Positions 23,169 to 26,830 of a DNA stretch of 26,830 nucleotides are shown one piece after another (the first letter of the stretch is position 1; each line of letters begins with the position of its first letter). The DNA is taken from IMG/VR virus record IMGVR_UViG_3300048597_000649, positions 1-26,830 of that record; one strand, given 5' to 3'. The translations under genes were made by a program, and so were the position numbers. This DNA is from a virus. Under the pieces are notes generated by a model, which saw only the letters and a program-made list of their open reading frames with translations, was not told the DNA's origin and did not search any database.

Positions 23169-23316
23169 GATTCACCAGCGGGGGGAAGAGAGGAGCTGGC
23201 GAAGGTTGGGAAGCTCGTGAACGCAGTGGGGTCTGGCAACCTGAGAAAGGCCGCTTGAGCGTGCGGGCCAGTCCTCTTTGGCTCATTGGTAACTGTACGG
23301 CCTGCTCCGGACGGAA

Positions 23317-23886
23317 CTAGGCAGCGATGCTTTCAGACTCGATCTTGGCATCCAATTCGCTGATTTGGCGGTCCAGCTTCTCGATCATCGCCGGTATAAG
23401 CCGGGCACTGATCGGGCTGGAGGTGCGCATCAGGCGACCGCGCTGGGTTGTCCTCTCGGCCGCGAGTCGGTCACGCTTGACCTTCATTGCTCTGATGTCC
23501 ATGTAGCTGCTTTCTTTCGCGGGTGGTTCCATAATTTCGGCGTCGGGGTCGATTGACAGCCTGCTTGCCGTGACCCGCCCTCCCACCTTCGCCATGAAGG
23601 CGGGGTCTTCTATCCCGGTGGCGACGTACTCGGCGATCCAGCGGCCTTTGATGTTGCGCCGGACTGCGGTGATGGTCAGGTAAGTCGCAGGCCGGGTTCC
23701 CCTGGTCTTTGTCGGCACCTTCACCGGGTCAGGTCCGCTCTGGGTACTTTCGGCCCAGCGAATCTCGTCTTCGGTGATGTTGACGCCCAGATACTCGAAG
23801 ACGATCAGGTCGCCGGGGATCAGGTCCGGCTCCTGCTTGAAGCTCAGGACTTCCGGCAGGAGTTCCAGCCAATCATTCTCAGTCAT
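23317..23886 (-). CDS. Hypothetical protein with C-terminal coiled coil
   Basis: This 189-aa protein starts at the ATG at 23886 (GAGGGG seven bases upstream), overlapping the preceding gene by 8 nt; another ATG at 23892 is less well spaced. The first ~110 residues look globular and beta-containing (PDLIPGDLIVFEYLGVNI, PATYLTITAVRRNIKGRWIAEYV). The last ~60 are basic and helical and end in a heptad-like segment (MIEKLDRQISELDAKIESES). I do not recognise the family. It is the last gene before the structured gap and closes the small-gene cluster. No catalytic motif is visible. Confidence 0.75.
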   Translation of the reverse strand: MTENDWLELLPEVLSFKQEPDLIPGDLIVFEYLGVNITEDEIRWAESTQSGPDPVKVPTKTRGTRPATYLTITAVRRNIKGRWIAEYVATGIEDPAFMAKVGGRVTASRLSIDPDAEIMEPPAKESSYMDIRAMKVKRDRLAAERTTQRGRLMRTSSPISARLIPAMIEKLDRQISELDAKIESESIAA

Positions 23887-24115
23887 CCCCATGCCCCTCG
23901 TCCCCCCACATGACCTCCCGAATCTCACGGGCTACGGACCAGCCGGGTACGCCGTGCTGGACTTCTACGCGCTTGGCAAGGTCTTCGAGTTTGGCCCGCT
24001 GCTGTAGCCGTTGATTCCGCAGGTGGTGAACCTCTGCGGTCAGGTCTGCGCAGCGGACACTGAGGCGAGTTAGTTCGGGGTCTGCGGTGCGGGGTGGGTA
24101 GGTGCTGCTGGACAT
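23879..24115 (-). CDS. Small coiled-coil protein
   Basis: This 78-aa protein starts at the ATG at 24115, overlapping the previous stop by one base (TGATG). It reads MSSSTYPPRTADPELTRLSV and then a helical heptad-like stretch (CADLTAEVHHLRNQRLQQRA, KLEDLAKRVEVQH), ending in an acidic tail. The family is unknown. Tight coupling on both sides argues that it is real. Confidence 0.65.
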   Translation of the reverse strand: MSSSTYPPRTADPELTRLSVRCADLTAEVHHLRNQRLQQRAKLEDLAKRVEVQHGVPGWSVAREIREVMWGDEGHGDD

Positions 24116-24366
24116 CAGTAACGCCTCCCGATCCGCCGATACCACGGGCGCTCCTTTAGGCGAGATATGTGGTCACGCACTTCTGCCGCTTGGTGCCCGT
24201 TCAGGATCGTTTCGTTGTGGGTAAGTACAGCCGATAGCCCTTCGATCATCTGGTGAGAAGACGGGTTCCACTTGACGTGACCAACACTCCCGCCCAGCAG
24301 TTTCGGCAGCCCCAGTCGGTGCTCCCTCCTGGCCTGCGCATCCATGCTTGCCCACTTACGAGTCAT
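24115..24366 (-). CDS. Small basic hypothetical protein
   Basis: This 83-aa protein is taken from the ATG at 24366 (MTRKWASMDAQARREHRLGL), which overlaps the preceding stop by 11 nt; an ATG at 24345 is an alternative, and the frame extends to 24444 inside the neighbour. It contains EGLSAVLTHNETILNGHQAA and ends in a basic aromatic tail (KERPWYRRIGRRY). Function unknown. The basic tail could bind nucleic acid, but there is no domain signature. Confidence 0.65.
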   Translation of the reverse strand: MTRKWASMDAQARREHRLGLPKLLGGSVGHVKWNPSSHQMIEGLSAVLTHNETILNGHQAAEVRDHISRLKERPWYRRIGRRY

Positions 24367-25276
24367 CGTCTGCCCACTCGTCCATAGCCATAAGGGCGAG
24401 CCACAAGACTTTTCTCGCTCCTGCCGCCTCATCGCCGCTGTCATACTTCCCGGCCCCGGCTGCCCCGATGAATAGGTCCCGTACCTTCGCCAGAGTGTCG
24501 GCCCGGATTGCGGGTTCGATGTGCGGGAGGGCGGAGGTTATTGCCTGCCGCGCCCATTCCCACTTCAAGCCGATGTCGATTGCCTCGTCGGGAATGGGTG
24601 TCACCGTTCGGTTACTTGGCGGCAAACTGGTTGCGTTTTCGCCAGAAATGTCACCGTTCGGTGGCTTGGAATGTTCTGACAAGGGCGTGGAATTCTCAGC
24701 GGGAGGGTCAGACGCGGCGGACAATCCAGCAACAAGCACCCCGTCAGATTCACCGCTTCGATCCGGGGCGTTACCGCTACCCGCACCCTTGTCAGAAGTC
24801 TTGTGGGCTGGCTGTCCGGAGGCATCGTGGGTGCCGCCTTTGCCAGTTGCCCCGCATCCCCGCTCCACGCTCATAGGGAAGTCGGACCCACGCTGATCCG
24901 GTATGGGTTGCCCGGTTTCAGGCTCGTAGTCCACGAACTGATCCGGGCGGCAGCGTGAGCAACAACTGCCCTTCGTCCGGTTCCCGGCACAGTTCGGGCA
25001 GGGCTGAGTCCGGGCTTCAACCGTCATGCTCGTTACCTCCCCCGTCTTGCGGAAGTGGTCGGCCTTTGCCTTCCATCCCTGAGTCCGGGCTTCCCTGATC
25101 CGCGCTGCCGCAACCGCTGCCTTTGCCGTATTGCCTGCGTTGGCTTCGTCCACCATGCGGACCCTCTCTGCTGCTGTAAGGGCGGCTTCGGCTTGCGCTA
25201 GGTCTGCCGTGTTCGGCGTGAACCCTCCCGCTATCGCCTTCGCCGCTGCTTCTATCTCGGCTTGGCTAGGAGTCAT
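24356..25276 (-). CDS. Zinc-ribbon-containing hypothetical protein
   Basis: This 306-aa protein has an ATG at 25276 overlapping the previous stop as ATGA. Residues 1-75 are Ala-rich helix. Residues 93-109 form a Cys cluster, CPNCAGNRTKGSCCSRC, likely to bind zinc. Residues about 110-225 are low-complexity Ser/Gly/Pro/Asp-rich linker. Residues about 226-306 are a helical domain (IPDEAIDIGLKWEWARQAI, TLAKVRDLFIGAAGAGKYDS, ARKVLWLALMAMDEWADD). It may be a DNA- or RNA-associated adaptor; I do not recognise it. Confidence 0.75.
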   Translation of the reverse strand: MTPSQAEIEAAAKAIAGGFTPNTADLAQAEAALTAAERVRMVDEANAGNTAKAAVAAARIREARTQGWKAKADHFRKTGEVTSMTVEARTQPCPNCAGNRTKGSCCSRCRPDQFVDYEPETGQPIPDQRGSDFPMSVERGCGATGKGGTHDASGQPAHKTSDKGAGSGNAPDRSGESDGVLVAGLSAASDPPAENSTPLSEHSKPPNGDISGENATSLPPSNRTVTPIPDEAIDIGLKWEWARQAITSALPHIEPAIRADTLAKVRDLFIGAAGAGKYDSGDEAAGARKVLWLALMAMDEWADDDS

Positions 25277-25524
25277 GCTTTGCCCACCAGTCGATCTACC
25301 TCAGCTTGGATTTCATTCTTGCCGTGTGGTGGTGAGGGGTGCGGACAGTCCCAGAGCATCTGTGGCCGGGCTTTCTCGACGGTCGTAACCTCAACCACAA
25401 GTCCGTCCCGCATCCATCCCTTCAGTGTGGCCTTGACCTCTCGGGCTGGCGGTGCGTCGGTACATAGGGCCACCACGCAGCCACAGGCCTTCCTCCCCAT
25501 GTATGCCTTGTCCTGCTCACCCAT
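25273..25524 (-). CDS. Small Cys-containing hypothetical protein
   Basis: This 83-aa protein is best started at the ATG at 25524 (MGEQDKAYMGRKACGCVVAL), because GGGGGAG lies five bases upstream and the start overlaps the preceding stop by 8 nt. It has Cys residues in ACGCVVALC and WDCPHPSPPH, and a central strand-like VKATLKGWMRDGLVVEVTTVEKA. It could be a small metal-binding protein. The family is unknown. Confidence 0.65.
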   Translation of the reverse strand: MGEQDKAYMGRKACGCVVALCTDAPPAREVKATLKGWMRDGLVVEVTTVEKARPQMLWDCPHPSPPHGKNEIQAEVDRLVGKA

Positions 25525-25843
25525 CGTCACTCCCCCAGATGGCAACCGCGCATGGGTTGCCGCTCGTTTCGTGGCCCGTCTGGATTGGCACAGATGCGGT
25601 GATCGAGATTGACCCGACCCCCTCGCTGCGGAACCATTCCCGGACTCGCTCTATGGAAGCCGCTTGGTCGTAGCCAAGTTCGACTTCGGCCTGAACATCC
25701 CAGCAGCCGTGAAGGGCCATGTTCATCAGGTCAGAGGTATCCCGCCCCGCCCAGAGCGAATGAACCATCGCCGTGTAGTCCGGGTAGTCCACCATCCCGC
25801 CGACGAAGCGCCGGGTGAGGTCCAGCAGGTAAGCGTCACGCAT
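25517..25843 (-). CDS. Hypothetical protein
   Basis: This 108-aa protein is started at the ATG at 25843 ([20 protein letters not shown]) with AAGGGGAG upstream; a GTG at 25849 is too close to that site. A mainly helical first half is followed by QAASIERVREWFRSEGVG and strands SISITASVPIQTG. Function unknown. The neighbouring small genes share the same GGGGAGTGACG ribosome-site context, which suggests similar translation control across the cluster. Confidence 0.68.
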   Translation of the reverse strand: MRDAYLLDLTRRFVGGMVDYPDYTAMVHSLWAGRDTSDLMNMALHGCWDVQAEVELGYDQAASIERVREWFRSEGVGSISITASVPIQTGHETSGNPCAVAIWGSDDG

Positions 25844-26150
25844 CGTCACTCCCCTTGATTGCGCGGAGTACCGCGTCTAGGGCGAGGTTCCAGCCCCTAG
25901 CTTCGGTGGTGACCGGATTCACGCGCCGGTTCTTCACCAGTTCCACAATGCGGTTTCGTTCGGCTTCGGCTCCTTCTGTCCGGGCCTCGTCAATCAACTG
26001 TTCGGCCTCTTCTGCGTCTACCCTGACGCCTTGCGGGTGCTCGGCTCCGCCTACTGTGAAGCGGCGCTCCCAGGGGCAGGTACAGGGGTCAGCGGTCGGA
26101 TCATTCATCCCCCCGGGGCCGCATTGAGGACAAGCGTGATCGCGGCTCAT
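25836..26150 (-). CDS. Small zinc-ribbon-like protein
   Basis: This 104-aa protein has an ATG at 26150 overlapping the pentapeptide gene's stop as ATGA; the longer frame to 26357 is inside that gene. It begins [20 protein letters not shown] followed by [11 protein letters not shown], with four Cys able to bind zinc, and continues as a helical part with an acidic stretch ([20 protein letters not shown]) and [11 protein letters not shown]. Function unknown. Confidence 0.7.
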   Translation of the reverse strand: MSRDHACPQCGPGGMNDPTADPCTCPWERRFTVGGAEHPQGVRVDAEEAEQLIDEARTEGAEAERNRIVELVKNRRVNPVTTEARGWNLALDAVLRAIKGSDDA

Positions 26151-26830
26151 TCTCGGGCCTCCTCTTCTTCTCCCACTAGCCCACTCAAGTCCACCTCGCG
26201 GATCACCTTTACCTTGTGGACCCGGAACTTGCCATCTGTACCGTGCGGGATCGCCGCGATGTCTTTTGCGGTGAACTCGACCAGTAGCACCCGGTGGCCA
26301 GACCGCCAGTTTCGCAGACACCAGGGCAGGGTGGCGACGTTCACGCCGTTTGAGCATGGCTGTGTTTCATCGGTGTCCGCCTCCGCTTCAACGGTGCTGC
26401 CAATCTCGTAGGTCAGTTGGGCGGAGTTGATAGGTGACTTGAAGCCAGCAGTGACCAGTTTGTAAGCGCGTATTTTGCCTATTTGGTCAAGTAGGATTCG
26501 GATGTCATCGGTGAACTCCGGCCTAAAGCCTTTGGCCCAGCTCAGGTTGGCCCCGTGCACGTTGGCCCCGCTCAGGTCGGCCCCGCTCAGGTTGGCCCTG
26601 CGCAGGTTGGCCCAGCTCAGGTCGGCCCCGCTCAGGTTGGCCCTGCTCAGGTCGGCCCCGCTCAGGTCGGCCCCGCTCAGGTTGGCCCCGCTCAGGTCGG
26701 CCCCGCTCAGGTTGGCCCTGCGCAGGTTGGCGTCAGCTCGTCGCGCCTCCTCCACTGCCTCACGTACATCGCTTGCGTCCTTTGCTGTGTATATGACGTT
26801 GCCGTCTGTCCAGCGTTTGATCTCGATCAT
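26147..26830 (-). CDS. Pentapeptide-repeat protein
   Basis: This 227-aa protein has its ATG exactly at the window edge, so a start further upstream cannot be excluded. Residues 1-30 are a lead-in ([20 protein letters not shown]). Residues about 32-99 are about 13 units of the A(D/N)Lxx type ([20 protein letters not shown]...), which stack as a right-handed quadrilateral beta helix. Residues about 100-227 are a separate strand-rich domain ([33 protein letters not shown]) with no repeat. Some pentapeptide proteins mimic DNA and protect gyrase, but most have no known role; phages carry both kinds. Confidence 0.85.
   Translation of the reverse strand: MIEIKRWTDGNVIYTAKDASDVREAVEEARRADANLRRANLSGADLSGANLSGADLSGADLSRANLSGADLSWANLRRANLSGADLSGANVHGANLSWAKGFRPEFTDDIRILLDQIGKIRAYKLVTAGFKSPINSAQLTYEIGSTVEAEADTDETQPCSNGVNVATLPWCLRNWRSGHRVLLVEFTAKDIAAIPHGTDGKFRVHKVKVIREVDLSGLVGEEEEARE
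26532..26731 (-). repeat. 15-nt tandem repeats encoding the pentapeptides
   Basis: About 13 near-identical 15-nt units (for example GGCCCCGCTCAGGTC on the plus strand) in tandem encode the pentapeptide helix. The DNA is much more conserved than needed for the protein pattern, which suggests recent expansion by slippage. Confidence 0.85.

Larger units (their letters stand above)
22951..23316. other. 366-nt gene-free stretch with three stem-loops
   Basis: No convincing gene is visible on either strand. It holds three stem-loops in a row (23057-23090, 23096-23119, 23130-23168), purine-rich DNA at 23171-23200 and the ribosome site of the next gene. It separates the small-gene cluster from the packaging genes, so it should contain a promoter and possibly a terminator, a packaging recognition site or a small RNA. 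I cannot point to a clear -35/-10 pair. Confidence 0.6.

Noticed and set aside
26532-26731. CRISPR-like repeat array
   Set aside because: Units are 15 nt, tandem with no spacers, and encode pentapeptides in frame.

Overview
The window is one long structural and packaging module of a tailed DNA phage or prophage (class Caudoviricetes, siphovirus-type tail). Almost every gene lies on the minus strand, tightly packed with ATGA/TGATG-type overlaps, so it reads from right to left. The DNA is GC-rich. Starts include GTG and possibly TTG, and the terminase-portal-scaffold-capsid-connector-tail order is the usual one. The host is probably a high-GC bacterium, plausibly an actinobacterium, but nothing in the window proves this. 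No integrase, repressor or bacterial gene is present, so virulent phage and prophage cannot be told apart.

Layout in the direction of transcription. (1) 26830-23317: seven small genes of mostly unknown function, including a pentapeptide-repeat protein and two Cys-rich (zinc-ribbon-like) proteins. (2) 23316-22951: a gene-free stretch with three consecutive stem-loops. (3) 22950-20008: a small unknown gene, the small terminase and the large terminase. (4) 20008-14594: portal, scaffold, HK97-fold capsid, a 44-aa protein flanked by two identical UUCG hairpins, a collagen-like/YadA-like fibre and a small protein. (5) 14593-12038: head-tail connectors, a MuF-like protein and tail completion proteins. 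(6) 11971-9870: a small protein, the major tail protein and the two tail assembly chaperones joined by a -1 frameshift on a canonical slippery heptamer. (7) 9790-732: tape measure with three cell-wall-acting-like domains, then two large baseplate/minor tail proteins. (8) 735-1: a coiled-coil/membrane protein (possible holin) and a partial basic protein running off the left edge.

The outstanding object is in the large terminase (20008-22281). Its ORF is interrupted exactly at the Walker B motif by a 305-residue intein (20914-21828) with recognisable N- and C-terminal splicing blocks but no in-frame endonuclease. The only plus-strand gene of the window, an HNH homing-endonuclease-like protein of 231 aa (20937-21632), lies entirely inside the intein on the opposite strand. 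The intein's ~170-residue linker is simply the antisense reading of the endonuclease core. By hand count, the endonuclease gene has 32 codons that would create a minus-strand stop if followed by a codon starting with A, and none is. So the two overlapping antisense frames look jointly maintained: an intein whose mobility enzyme is a separate, oppositely transcribed, possibly leaderless gene.
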